Of a DNA stretch of 64,000 bases, positions 8,344-16,244 are shown piece by piece (within the stretch, counting starts at the first letter, position 1; every line of letters starts with the position of its first letter). A model generated the notes under the pieces. It made no database searches. It was given only the letters and a program-made list of their open reading frames with translations, and was not told where the DNA came from. A program made the position numbers and the translations under genes. This DNA comes from JAPULR01 sp965238215 (GTDB lineage Bacteria > Chloroflexota > Dehalococcoidia > Lucifugimonadales > GCA-2712585), in assembly GCA_965238215.1 (NCBI GenBank), contig OZ250180.1:1860001-1924000 (forward strand). Direction: 5' to 3'.

Positions 8344-8472
8344 ATGGCCTTGGTGATGTGCACGGCCATGTTTGTTGCTGTGGTTCTGGACATTCTATTC
8401 TTAGTGCGAACAGTCTTCACAGGCCCGATTGAGTTTGGTTCCGTGATTGACATCCTCAAAAGTGCGATTTGA
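8344..8472 (+). CDS. Tiny membrane protein, 42 residues
   Basis: ATG at 8344 encodes MALVMCTAMFVAVVLDILFL followed by a short polar tail; one clear transmembrane helix. An in-frame GTG at 8296 could extend it. The stop is 9 bp before the next small gene. No family recognised. It is included because three consecutive short hydrophobic frames with tight spacing are unlikely by chance. Confidence 0.35.
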   Translation: MALVMCTAMFVAVVLDILFLVRTVFTGPIEFGSVIDILKSAI

Positions 8473-8481
8473 GGATTGGTA

Positions 8482-8616
8482 ATGTTTGCCCTTTACGTTC
8501 CAATTTTCACATTCCTCTTTCTGTACAACAGGCGGAATAGGCGGTGGTTGGAGGTGGAGATTACCAAATCCGAGGCTTTCAAGTTGGACGTGGAAGCCGA
8601 TGAAGGAGAGGAATAA
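8482..8616 (+). CDS. Tiny membrane protein with acidic tail, 44 residues
   Basis: The product begins MFALYVPIFTFLFLYNRRNR, one transmembrane helix followed by an Arg-rich stop-transfer, then an acidic tail ending EADEGEE. A TTGAGGATTGG stretch before the ATG can act as a ribosome site. The TAA stop overlaps the ATG of the next gene (TAATG), which suggests translational coupling. Confidence 0.45.
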   Translation: MFALYVPIFTFLFLYNRRNRRWLEVEITKSEAFKLDVEADEGEE

Positions 8617-8840
8617 TGGCACCTATCCTGCTGGTCCTGCTGGGTCAACTCTCGGAAGGTTCGGGGGTAAAGATACCGATCATTACTCCCCTCGTCGAGG
8701 CGATGGGGCCTTTCGCGTTCGTGGTGATTATTCCGGCGTTCCTGATAATATCCGTAGTGTGTTTCCTGCTATTTGGCTATGCGACCTTGCTGCTGTACTC
8801 ACCGGTCTACGTGTGGCGTTGGCTCCGGCGCAGGAGGTAG
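8616..8840 (+). CDS. Small membrane protein, 74 residues
   Basis: The ATG at 8616 overlaps the stop of the upstream frame. GAAGGAGAGG at 8602-8611 is a good ribosome site. The protein has a hydrophobic start (APILLVLLGQL) and a long helix (FAFVVIIPAFLIISVVCFLL then LLLYSPVYVW), ending in five Arg. It would be a membrane protein with a positive cytoplasmic end. No family is recognised. A further frame (GTG 8813 to stop 8947, 44 codons, acidic helix AEFAEFEELHGEGFEEF) overlaps its end and may be a fourth member. Confidence 0.5.
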   Translation: MAPILLVLLGQLSEGSGVKIPIITPLVEAMGPFAFVVIIPAFLIISVVCFLLFGYATLLLYSPVYVWRWLRRRR

Positions 8841-8972
8841 GGCGGCTCGGACTGGGGGAGCGACTACTAGCGGAGTTTGCGGAGTTCGAGGAATTGCATG
8901 GAGAGGGATTCGAAGAGTTCTTCAAGAAAGTCCCGCCCATTGGGTAGTTATGGGTTTCGGTGATGGCTGCCA

Positions 8973-9301
8973 GTGAGAAGTCTCTGAAGAGTTGGAGATT
9001 TTCTATATAGATCGTCGGCCAGGACCTTAGAATAGCAGTGGAACTGGTAGAATACTTAGTGTCCTTGACTAACGCAATGTATTCATCGGGAGCAACGATG
9101 ACGCGATCCGTATATGTATACCATGAAGAATAAATGCTTCAGACCAACGGCAACGTCAATCGTGGAGGTTGGAGGTGCCTGTCACCGTACTGCTCAATTT
9201 GCGAACCACAATAGCCCGTAAACGTTGAGGAGAATTAACTTCAATCCCATTGCACCTGGCTGGTGAATGGTATAATCTCGTGGTCTCGAGGGGGTCTAAC
9301 C
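8973..9301 (+). other. Intergenic region, no clear gene
   Basis: Nothing convincing is coded on the plus strand. On the minus strand a stretch from about 9137 to 8950 reads as protein-like (TDRVIVAPDEYIALVKDTKY, later LRSWPTIYIENLQLF) but has no start codon and runs into antisense of the small membrane genes. It may be the remnant of a deleted gene. Confidence 0.3.
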
Positions 9302-10072
9302 ATGCCAGGTAGATTGCAGGATAAAGTCGCCCTTATTACCGGTGGCGCTTCCGGCATCGGTCGCGCCGCCGCCGTCCGCTTTGCGAGAGAGGGCGCGAAG
9401 GTCATGATAGCCGACCGCAACTCCGCTCTCTCCCAGGAAACCCTGGCCCAACTGCTGGAATTCACCCCCCACGCCGCCTCCGTGTCGGTGGACGTTTCCA
9501 AAACCGACCAGGTCCAGCGAATGGTGGACGAGACGGCGGCAAGGTTCGGTGGACTGGACATACTGGTCAACGCTGCGGGCGTCCTTCTCCTTTCGCCTCC
9601 CTTGGCTGAGATCGACGAGCGAGACTGGGACCTGATGATGAACACCAACCTGCGCGGCCTCTTCCTCTGCTGCAAGGCCGCCATTCCCGTCATGGAGCAG
9701 GGCGGCGGTGGGGCCATCGTCAACATCTCGTCCATGGCGGGTATCTCCGCCTACGCCCGCTCCCTTCCCTACGCCGTGAGCAAAGCGGGCGTCATTCACC
9801 TTACCCTTGGAGCCGCCAGCCAGTACACATCTAGGGGTATCCGCATAAACTGCATCGCCCCCGGCACCGTGGATACTCCACAGGCCAGGGGAAGCAGCGG
9901 GAGCGCGGAAGCCCTGCGTAAGATTACCGAAAGCCACCCCATGGGCCGCATCGGCCGTCCGGAAGACATCGCCGATACCATACTCTTCCTGGCCTCCGAC
10001 GAAGCGTCCTACATTAGCGGCGAGACCATCGTCGTGGACGGCGGCTCCCGCACCCTGCCCCCCAACATCTAG
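9302..10072 (+). CDS. SDR family NAD(P)-dependent oxidoreductase (second copy)
   Basis: The 256-residue protein has TGGASGIGRA (cofactor loop), DRN after strand 2, NAAG, catalytic NISSMAG Ser, YAVSK Tyr/Lys, and the C-terminal FLASDEASYISGETIVVDGG. ATG 9302 follows a GAGGGGG site. It shares the whole length and the PGTVDTPQARGSSG loop with the SDR at 7105-7875; the duplication predates strong divergence. SDRs of this group oxidise secondary alcohols or reduce ketones in the cytoplasm. The specific substrate is not visible. Confidence 0.92.
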   Translation: MPGRLQDKVALITGGASGIGRAAAVRFAREGAKVMIADRNSALSQETLAQLLEFTPHAASVSVDVSKTDQVQRMVDETAARFGGLDILVNAAGVLLLSPPLAEIDERDWDLMMNTNLRGLFLCCKAAIPVMEQGGGGAIVNISSMAGISAYARSLPYAVSKAGVIHLTLGAASQYTSRGIRINCIAPGTVDTPQARGSSGSAEALRKITESHPMGRIGRPEDIADTILFLASDEASYISGETIVVDGGSRTLPPNI

Positions 10073-10217
10073 CCCCCGGCGTCAGACCTTTCTCCCCCTT
10101 AGAGTTAGGAATTCGCAAATTTCCTCGAAGGTCTGGACCAGCATCAAGTTCTTGGACAGCAATCCAACCGCCGTTGCCCGTCTTGTCACGACTCAACAAT
10201 TATGGCTAAATTGCTTA

Positions 10218-11057
10218 ATGACCAGCTTTTCTGAACGCCAAGGCTATAAGCCTGTTCGATCACAGCTTCACCAATTTGAGGAGATGGACAATCGCCTTAG
10301 AAATGCCATTTGGAACTTTCTGCTGGATCGATTCTTCCTTGACCTGAACGACAATTACGTCGATGTTCTGTTGAGCAGAGTTTGGACTGAAGTTGCCGGT
10401 GGTCGCTCCGACCAGTTGCCAAGGGATAAATATGGCTTCCGATCGATTGCAACCCATCATACTCCCCTTCCAGCTGTAGAATTCATTCGGAACTGGTATT
10501 TGAGGGTTAGTTGGAATGAGGTTTACGACGTATTGGAAAATGTTCTGAACTTTGCCAACGAAGAAGGACATTACCATGCTGCAAATGTCATGCTAGGCAA
10601 AGAGGGTTCCGCCTACAGGTTTGTTGGGCAGGAACTAGTTACCATTACCAATCAGGAAGAGATAGCTGTCGTTGAGTCGGCCGCCCAGCTATCGGACCAG
10701 TTTCACGGCGCTTCCCAGCATATTGCCCAAGCTCTAACGCTTTTGAGCGATCGCAATAGCCCCGATTATCGTAACGCCATAAAAGAGTCGATATCTGCTG
10801 TCGAATCAGCGGTGCGGGTAGCGACAGGGAAGCAAAATATTGACATTGAAAAGGGGCTAAAGAAGCTTGGACTACACAATCAACTCGAACAAGCATGGAA
10901 GAACATGTACAACTGGACGAGTGATGAGGATGGCGTTCGACACGGAATGAAGAAATCACCAAAGGTAGGGATGGCTGAAGCGCGGTATATGTTAGTGGCT
11001 TCTTCGGCTTTCGTGAACTACTTGGTGGTCAAGAGCACCGAGAAAAACAGCCAGTAG
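10218..11057 (+). CDS. AbiJ N-terminal-type / HEPN defence-like protein
   Basis: From ATG 10218 the protein begins MTSFSERQGYKPVRSQLHQF, with EEMDNRLRNAIWNFLLDRF; this matches the N-terminal domain found in AbiJ-type abortive infection proteins. The C-terminal half (IKESISAVESAVRVATG, then the helix ARYMLVASSAFVNYLVV) fits an all-helical HEPN-like domain common in the same proteins. Total 279 residues, cytoplasmic. Such proteins are linked to phage defence, but no activity is proven for this subtype. The longer frame from 10152 adds a non-conserved 22 residues. It stands alone, between an SDR and a hydrolase. Confidence 0.65.
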   Translation: MTSFSERQGYKPVRSQLHQFEEMDNRLRNAIWNFLLDRFFLDLNDNYVDVLLSRVWTEVAGGRSDQLPRDKYGFRSIATHHTPLPAVEFIRNWYLRVSWNEVYDVLENVLNFANEEGHYHAANVMLGKEGSAYRFVGQELVTITNQEEIAVVESAAQLSDQFHGASQHIAQALTLLSDRNSPDYRNAIKESISAVESAVRVATGKQNIDIEKGLKKLGLHNQLEQAWKNMYNWTSDEDGVRHGMKKSPKVGMAEARYMLVASSAFVNYLVVKSTEKNSQ

Positions 11058-11126
11058 TGCCAATTGACCATGCTGCCTCAGCAGTTTGGGCTAAGTTTCT
11101 ACCCGCAATCCTGCATTAGACAAAAA

Positions 11127-12233
11127 TTAGTCGCAGGCGTCCCGCACCGCCTCTGAAAGCGCCGTCAGCCGTTCCGCGTTGGACTCCTCTCCGCGAACGC
11201 CGTTGGTGATGATTGCTACGGACAGACGCGCATCCAGGTCCAGCCAGCCAATGCTGCTGCCGAAACCGATGTGGCCGATGCTGTGGTTGTACCTGCCCGA
11301 AGATCGTTGAGTGCCCATTCGGGGGTCGTCCACGGCGAAGCCCAGCCCCAGCTTTACGGCTTGGCCCGAGAGCGCGTCCTCCCCCCTCTCCTGAACGGCG
11401 GCGGCGCTCCTGATTACTCCAGGGCGTATAACTTCCACGCCGTCCAGTGTTCCGGCCATGCTCAGCATGGCGTAGAAGCGGGCCAGGTCCCGCGCAGTGC
11501 TGATGCCGTTGCCGGCGGGTATGACGGCCTGATGAGCTGCCGGAGTGTTGAAGATCCCCACTAATTCCGGCGTTTCGATTTCCTCCGTCACGTAGAGCTT
11601 GGCCACCCGATGTTCTTCCGATGGCGGCAGGCCCAGGTAGAAGTCTTTCATCCCGAGGGGTTCGGTCACCTCTTCCCGGAGGAATTGGCTAATGGGCCGT
11701 CCGTCCACCAGTCGCAGCACTTCGCCCACCACCCAGCCGAAATTCAATGAGTGGTAGGCAATAGCCTCGCCGGGCCGGAATCGAAGAGGAGCCTTGGCTA
11801 CCGCCGCCACACAGGCGTCCCAATCGACGAGTTTATCCGGAGTCAGCTCCGGGGGAGTGTCGGGGAAGCCTCCAGTGTGAGTGAGAATGTGCTTCACCGT
11901 CACACGCTCCTTGCCACCCTCGCGGAAGGCGGGCCACCGGTCGCCAATCCAGTCGCCCATCTCCAACTGGCCTCGCTCCCAGAGAACGAGCCAGCAGAAG
12001 GCGGCCAGAGGCTTGGTGGAGGAGAATATGACGAAGAGAGTGTCCTCCGTCACCGGCTTGCCAGACTCCACGTCCGCCATGCCGCCGTAGAGGTCCAAGA
12101 CCAACCGGCCGTGTCGATAGACGGCCATGGCTGCGCCGGGGTGCAGGCCCCGGTCTATCTGCTCGTGAAAGAGGGCTTTGACCCTTTCCAGACCTTGGGA
12201 GTTCATGCCGACCGATTCCGGTGATACTACCAT
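11127..12233 (-). CDS. Serine hydrolase, beta-lactamase class C / esterase family
   Basis: The protein (368 residues from ATG 12233) has the nucleophile motif SSTK in FVIFSSTKPLAAF, the second motif YHSLNFGW, and the third motif as GHIGFGSSIGW. This set marks the EstB-type family of beta-lactamase-fold esterases and peptidases; most hydrolyse short esters and not antibiotics. No signal peptide is visible, so it is probably cytoplasmic. GTG starts at 12242 and 12266 are possible; GTGAACGCAAT occurs twice around them. It stands on the minus strand with the HEPN-like genes behind it. Confidence 0.88.
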   Translation of the reverse strand: MVVSPESVGMNSQGLERVKALFHEQIDRGLHPGAAMAVYRHGRLVLDLYGGMADVESGKPVTEDTLFVIFSSTKPLAAFCWLVLWERGQLEMGDWIGDRWPAFREGGKERVTVKHILTHTGGFPDTPPELTPDKLVDWDACVAAVAKAPLRFRPGEAIAYHSLNFGWVVGEVLRLVDGRPISQFLREEVTEPLGMKDFYLGLPPSEEHRVAKLYVTEEIETPELVGIFNTPAAHQAVIPAGNGISTARDLARFYAMLSMAGTLDGVEVIRPGVIRSAAAVQERGEDALSGQAVKLGLGFAVDDPRMGTQRSSGRYNHSIGHIGFGSSIGWLDLDARLSVAIITNGVRGEESNAERLTALSEAVRDACD

Positions 12234-12305
12234 TGCGTTCACCCGCCCTTGCAAAATTGCGTTCACCCCTAAATCTTCAAACTTCCGTGGGCCAAAGTCA
12301 AACGG

Positions 12306-12800
12306 CTATGCTCGCTCGGTGGATACGAGGTCGATGGAGCGGCCTTGGAAATGAGGGAGGTTGTAGGAATTTACGGAGAAAGGAGACAAGCTGGCGGCTT
12401 CGACATCCACACTTGAGATGGTACCGTCGCCTCTCTTTGCCGTTGTGCCTAGCAGCCCTTCCGCCTTGTCAACGAACCGCTCCACCTGATTGAGAAGGTG
12501 CCGTATGTTGTTGGACGAATATCGATTCTCGTAGAAGTTGATATGCAGGTCTCCGGCGGATGCAAATAGGACTGTCAACTCTGAGTCGCTAGTCTCGCTT
12601 TCCAAAGCGTTGATGACCTCGTACAAATGTCGATGGCTAGAATGAAGCCACCCCCGCTCTTGAGCGACGGCCTTGACCATCTGCGATGCCGCGCCCCACC
12701 CCTTCTCCGAGGCTTGCTGCAGATCGCCCTTGGCAAGCTCTTCGTAAGCCTGGGCAAGGAATACCCGGCTCTGCTCTCTATAGGTGGTTGTTCTCTGCAT
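12306..12800 (-). CDS. HEPN / PaREP1-like helical protein with C-terminal extension
   Basis: ATG 12800 is preceded by AAAGGAACG. The first 120 residues (MQRTTTYREQSRVFLAQAYE, ELAKGDLQQASEKGWGA, SHRHLYEVI) are nearly the same as in the next gene upstream and match the PaREP1/HEPN group of all-helical proteins. The last 45 residues (from about AKRGDGTISS) have no counterpart in the paralogue. Function unknown; HEPN proteins often pair with nucleotidyltransferases or act as RNases, but the R-x4-6-H RNase motif is not clear here (RHL and H residues are present near SHRHL). Tandem duplicate of 12845-13210. Confidence 0.7.
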   Translation of the reverse strand: MQRTTTYREQSRVFLAQAYEELAKGDLQQASEKGWGAASQMVKAVAQERGWLHSSHRHLYEVINALESETSDSELTVLFASAGDLHINFYENRYSSNNIRHLLNQVERFVDKAEGLLGTTAKRGDGTISSVDVEAASLSPFSVNSYNLPHFQGRSIDLVSTERA

Positions 12801-12844
12801 TACGAACGTTCCTTTGTGGGGATGGGGTGGGCGATACCCTCTGT

Positions 12845-13210
12845 CTAGGCTGTCGTGGACAGCAGCATCTCCGCCTTCTCCACGAACCGCTCCACCAGCC
12901 TGAGGCGGAGTGCTATAGAGTCGGCAGAATACCAATTCTCGTAAAAGTTCTGATGCAGGTTCTCTCCAGCGCCAAAAAGTATATCTAGGTCTTCGTCACC
13001 TGTCTGAATACGCAACTCATCCACTGCGTTTTGTAGGTGCCGATGACTCCGGTGCAGCCACCCCCGCTCCTGAGCGATGGCCTTGACCATCTGCGATGTC
13101 GCGCCCCAACCCTTCTCCGAGGCTTGCTGTAGATCGCCCTTGGCAAGTTCTTCATGCGCCTGGGCCAGAAATCTCCGGCTCTGCTCTCTATAGGTGGTTG
13201 TTCTCTGCAC
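12845..13210 (-). CDS. HEPN / PaREP1-like helical protein
   Basis: The GTG at 13210 follows AAGGGGTTAAGG, a better start than ATG 13252. The 121-residue product VQRTTTYREQSRRFLAQAHE shares about three quarters of residues with its neighbour at 12306-12800 through the helix NFYENWYSADSI, and ends ...AEMLLSTTA. The identical first codons and near-identical DNA in the 5' half show a recent tandem duplication. Function unknown. Confidence 0.7.
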   Translation of the reverse strand: MQRTTTYREQSRRFLAQAHEELAKGDLQQASEKGWGATSQMVKAIAQERGWLHRSHRHLQNAVDELRIQTGDEDLDILFGAGENLHQNFYENWYSADSIALRLRLVERFVEKAEMLLSTTA

Positions 13211-13302
13211 CCTTAACCCCTTCTGCGTGACGTGGACATCCGTTCCGTTCATACCAAGAGTACGCCTTTGACTCCGCCGTCGTCAACGGATTCTACACCG
13301 CT

Positions 13303-13355
13303 CTGCTCTCCAATGGCGGTGAATCCCATTCGAATTCACCGCCATTGGAGAGCAG
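13303..13355. repeat. Perfect 22-bp inverted repeat with 9-nt loop
   Basis: The arm 13303-13324 (CTGCTCTCCAATGGCGGTGA then AT) is the exact complement of 13334-13355, with loop CCCATTCGA. It lies between the divergent HEPN-like genes and the FAD oxidoreductase at 13464. There is no T-run, so it is not a typical terminator. The DNA just upstream (13240-13325) reads as protein-like on the plus strand (EYAFDSAVVNGFYTALLSNG), suggesting it inserted into or formed from old coding DNA. Confidence 0.85.
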
Positions 13356-13463
13356 GAAGCATACCGGCTTCAGATACGAGGCGCAAATGCTATTTCCGCC
13401 GTGACCTCTTCGCCCTTGGCAAATATAATAGCACCAGAAATTTTCCGTTGATGGGGGGTACAC

Positions 13464-14630
13464 ATGAATCATACGGCGGAGGTCGTTGTCATTGGCGGCG
13501 GCGTCATGGGATGCAGCATTCTATACCATCTAACTCGCATGGGCGTGCGCGACGCGCTCCTACTGGAGCAAAGCGTCCTTGGTTCAGGTTCCACGGGCCG
13601 CTCCCAAGCCATCCTGCGCATGCACTATTCCAACCCCATAACTTCGGCCATGGCGTGGGAGAGCTTGAAACGCTATCGTAACTTCCAGGAGGAGACGGGC
13701 CACCCCTCGGGATACGTCAACACCGGCTACGCCGTCATTGTAGGCCCCGAAGACCGCGACGCTATGGAGGAGAACGTGGCCATGCAGCGTAGCTTGGGCA
13801 TCGATACCTCCGTCGTGTCGCCGGAAGACCTGCTGGAGCTGGCCCCCATGCTCAACGCCTCCGACGCCGGCGGCATCGCCTTCGAGCCCCAGTCGGGTTA
13901 CGCCGACCCCTACCTGGTGACCGTGGGGTATGCCCAGGCCGCGCAGGAAAATGGGGCGCGGGTGTGCCAGCGCGCCGCCGCTGCCTCCGTGAACGTCGAA
14001 GGCGGACGGGTCAGGTCCGTCACCCTTCTGGACGGCTCCGTCATCCACACGCCGACGGCCCTGGTCGCCGCCGGCCCCTGGTCGACTCGCCTCCTCGAAC
14101 CCCTCGGTCTTCGCGTTCCCCTCGAGCCGGTACGCCACCAGGTAATCATGGTCCGAAGACCCGAGCGGCTGCTCCCCGCTCATCCCATCGTTGGGGACAT
14201 CGCCCAGGAGTTCAGCTTCCGACCCCACTCCACTGATCTAACCCTCATAGGCGTCGGGGAGGATTCCGTGGCGGTGGACGACTACAACCAGGGAGTGGAC
14301 CCGCAGACGGTGGAAGATTCCCTGGCCAAACTGGTGCATCGCATGCCCGCCATGGCGGAAGGCTACTTCCGGGGCGGTTGGTCGGGACTCTTCACCGTAA
14401 CCCCGGACTGGCATCCCGTTCTGGACCGGGTTGCAGATGTGGAAGGGCTATTCTGTGCCGTAGGTTTCAGCGGCCACGGCTTCAAGCTCTCCCCAATGAT
14501 CGGACAGTGCATGGCTGAGATGATTACTCAAGGCCGAGCTTCTACCCTGGACGTTACCCCCCTCCGCAGCAGCCGGTTTGAGGAAGGGAGACAGCTCACC
14601 TCCCGTTACCGGTATAACGTTCTCGCGTGA
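13464..14630 (+). CDS. FAD-dependent oxidoreductase, DAO / sarcosine oxidase family
   Basis: The 388-residue protein starts with the FAD-binding motif VVVIGGGVMGCSILYHL (GxGxxG) and has the second motif AGPWSTRLLEPLG in the middle, and the C-terminal GLFCAVGFSGHGFKLSP, where the loop near the isoalloxazine lies. These mark the D-amino acid oxidase-like group that includes sarcosine oxidase beta subunits and dimethylglycine dehydrogenases. The substrate is likely an N-methylated or amino compound but is not defined. ATG 13464 follows GGGGGGT. It is coupled to the DUF167 gene by a GTGA overlap. Confidence 0.92.
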   Translation: MNHTAEVVVIGGGVMGCSILYHLTRMGVRDALLLEQSVLGSGSTGRSQAILRMHYSNPITSAMAWESLKRYRNFQEETGHPSGYVNTGYAVIVGPEDRDAMEENVAMQRSLGIDTSVVSPEDLLELAPMLNASDAGGIAFEPQSGYADPYLVTVGYAQAAQENGARVCQRAAAASVNVEGGRVRSVTLLDGSVIHTPTALVAAGPWSTRLLEPLGLRVPLEPVRHQVIMVRRPERLLPAHPIVGDIAQEFSFRPHSTDLTLIGVGEDSVAVDDYNQGVDPQTVEDSLAKLVHRMPAMAEGYFRGGWSGLFTVTPDWHPVLDRVADVEGLFCAVGFSGHGFKLSPMIGQCMAEMITQGRASTLDVTPLRSSRFEEGRQLTSRYRYNVLA

Positions 14631-15073
14631 GCAAAAAACGAGCGGCCCGCCTTTCCGTGTCCGTGCAGCCCGGCGCTTCCACCGATACCGTCGTTGGGTT
14701 CGATGACGGTGTCTTGCGAGTCCGGGTGAAGGCACCCCCCATAGAAGGCCGAGCCAACGCCGCCCTGTTGAAGCTGCTGGCCGGGATTCTCGGTGTTCCC
14801 CCTTCCAACATTGCTATCGTACGGGGTGCCCGCACCCGTCGGAAGCTTCTGGCGGTAGAGGGCCTCTCCCAAAACGAACTCAACGTCACGCTCTTGAGAA
14901 AGGTCTCCGTCCGGCTAGAGTTTTTGAGGGAGACAGACTCACCTCGTAGGGGAATTTGCCTAAATCAATCTTGTCAAAGGCAGACCGATGTGGTTTATCC
15001 TGGCTCTCTTGGCGGCAGCGGCATTGTTTGGACTTGTGTATTTGACAATCACGGCCTTACGCCGTCCCTCTGA
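14627..15073 (+). CDS. DUF167 / YggU family protein with odd C-terminal tail
   Basis: GTG 14627 overlaps the stop of the oxidoreductase (GTGA). Residues 1-95 match DUF167: VSVQPGAS near residue 12, LRVRVKAPPIEGRANAALL near 32, and ARTRRKLLAVEGL. The family normally ends at about 95-100 residues. Here the frame goes on to 148, with a Cys- and Ser-containing tail unlike the family and overlapping the next gene by 86 bp. A lost stop or a frameshift near 14920 is likely. The role of DUF167 is unknown. Confidence 0.8.
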   Translation: MSKKRAARLSVSVQPGASTDTVVGFDDGVLRVRVKAPPIEGRANAALLKLLAGILGVPPSNIAIVRGARTRRKLLAVEGLSQNELNVTLLRKVSVRLEFLRETDSPRRGICLNQSCQRQTDVVYPGSLGGSGIVWTCVFDNHGLTPSL

Positions 15074-15521
15074 AAGCGGCTTGACCATGAATGACGACCC
15101 AGCCAAGCATTCACCGGAACAGTTCAAACGCGGCATGGAATCCTATTGGAAGAAAATGGCTTGGGAGCAATCTGAATTTCTTCTCGGAGATATCGGGGGA
15201 GATGAAGCAAGGGCCTTTGCCGAGCAATTGGTTGAATCCATCGAAGTCCTTTCCGTGGAGAGCCATGATGGCGACCGCGCCACCGCCTTAGTTCGCATTC
15301 TGCCCACGGACTCAGACACTCCCTCTGAGGTGGTGCCTGTGGAGTGCCTATTTCGAAATGGCCTATGGGAGTTCAGTACCTCGACAGAGGAGCAGTCGCC
15401 TAGCGTCCCCGATGTCCAGGCCGTCATTGGCGAGCCGGTGACGTTCCAGCTAGGCTGGAAGGAGCCGCCCTTGAATCCGACGGCCAATGGGCGGAAGTAT
15501 CAGTGCCACCTGCCGAAATGA
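14988..15521 (+). CDS. Membrane-anchored hypothetical protein, 177 residues
   Basis: ATG 14988 gives an N-terminal helix MWFILALLAAAALFGLVYLT, then a soluble domain with EQFKRGMESYWKKMAWEQ and an alternating beta pattern (ATALVRILPTDSD, VVPVECLFRNGLWEFST). The fold may be NTF2- or DUF4878-like, where a damage-type domain is anchored outside the membrane; this is an impression, not an assignment. Its start lies inside the tail of the DUF167 frame. The stop overlaps another short frame (ATGA). Confidence 0.65.
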   Translation: MWFILALLAAAALFGLVYLTITALRRPSESGLTMNDDPAKHSPEQFKRGMESYWKKMAWEQSEFLLGDIGGDEARAFAEQLVESIEVLSVESHDGDRATALVRILPTDSDTPSEVVPVECLFRNGLWEFSTSTEEQSPSVPDVQAVIGEPVTFQLGWKEPPLNPTANGRKYQCHLPK

Positions 15522-15670
15522 TCGGGAATACTCTGAACGTCACACCCGATCCTGACATCGCATGGCTCGATATGATTGTCCTTGCGCCTCTCGAGTCAGC
15601 TGATGGGAGTTCGCCGCAATTGATAGTGAAGACCCTAAATTGCCGCATTCCCTTCATGGGTTATCTTTGA
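15518..15670 (+). CDS. Short ORF, 50 codons, coupled to the gene before
   Basis: ATG 15518 overlaps the TGA of the upstream gene. The product (MIGNTLNVTPDPDIAWLDMI..., ending PFMGYL) has a balanced composition and reads as the start of a soluble domain. After its stop, another frame (about 15670-15810) reads KSAEGFVDFRPEDDADGDVP and LWYGPRLLELPVDM, also protein-like. The two may be pieces of one broken gene. Confidence 0.4.
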   Translation: MIGNTLNVTPDPDIAWLDMIVLAPLESADGSSPQLIVKTLNCRIPFMGYL

Positions 15671-15980
15671 AGAGAGGGAAGAGCGCGGAGGGATTCGTCG
15701 ATTTTCGCCCCGAGGATGATGCTGATGGCGACGTGCCGCAGAATGCCTTCACCACCCTGTGGTACGGCCCCAGGCTGTTGGAGCTTCCTGTAGATATGAC
15801 TCGGGATTCATAGCACTGTGCAGGATGCAATCGGGCAATAGGGAGTGTAGGCAATTGACGTGGCCAATAGGACTTTGTGCCTCCCATCGTCTTGACAGGC
15901 TCAACTCCTAAAACTATCTTGGTTCTATCGGCCCGTTGAAGACGCCGGCAGTCCGAGATATCTCCCTCGAGAGGTGAAAG
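15671..15980 (+). other. Spacer with possible remnant coding sequence
   Basis: From 15670 to about 15810 one plus-strand frame is open without an ATG and looks like a continuation of the 15518-15670 frame in another phase. The remainder (15815-15960) shows nothing I can name. A GAGAGGTGAAAG ribosome site ends the spacer. Confidence 0.35.
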
Positions 15981-16169
15981 ATGTTTACCAAGAAAGAGAT
16001 TGAAGCCCTCTTTGCCGACCTGCGCAAGGAATGGTACAGGACGCCGGATTGGGAGTACCTAAACCGCCATGCCCACCTGGGCATCGCCTCCGTGGACAGC
16101 GGACGCAGCATCGACGAGATCGACCCAAGGATAGTAACGCTAATTCGGAAGCACCAGCCCAAAGACTAA
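15981..16169 (+). CDS. Hypothetical protein, 62 residues
   Basis: A GAGAGGTGAAAG site precedes ATG 15981. The protein (MFTKKEIEALFADLRKEWYR, then LGIASVDSGRSIDEIDPRIV) is soluble, with a helix followed by a mixed segment and the end RKHQPKD. No family is recognised. Clear ribosome site and natural composition support it. Confidence 0.6.
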   Translation: MFTKKEIEALFADLRKEWYRTPDWEYLNRHAHLGIASVDSGRSIDEIDPRIVTLIRKHQPKD

Positions 16170-16244
16170 CCCTTTGGGTGTCCGCGCTCCCTGGCCCATA
16201 CGCCCAATATGGAAGAATTCAGCTTCCCCTCGTACAAAGAACCT

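Noticed and set aside
13232..13681. 149-codon plus-strand frame over the hairpin and the oxidoreductase start
   Set aside because: It runs through the inverted repeat and then in the wrong phase through the FAD oxidoreductase. A short protein-like piece before the hairpin may be a remnant only.
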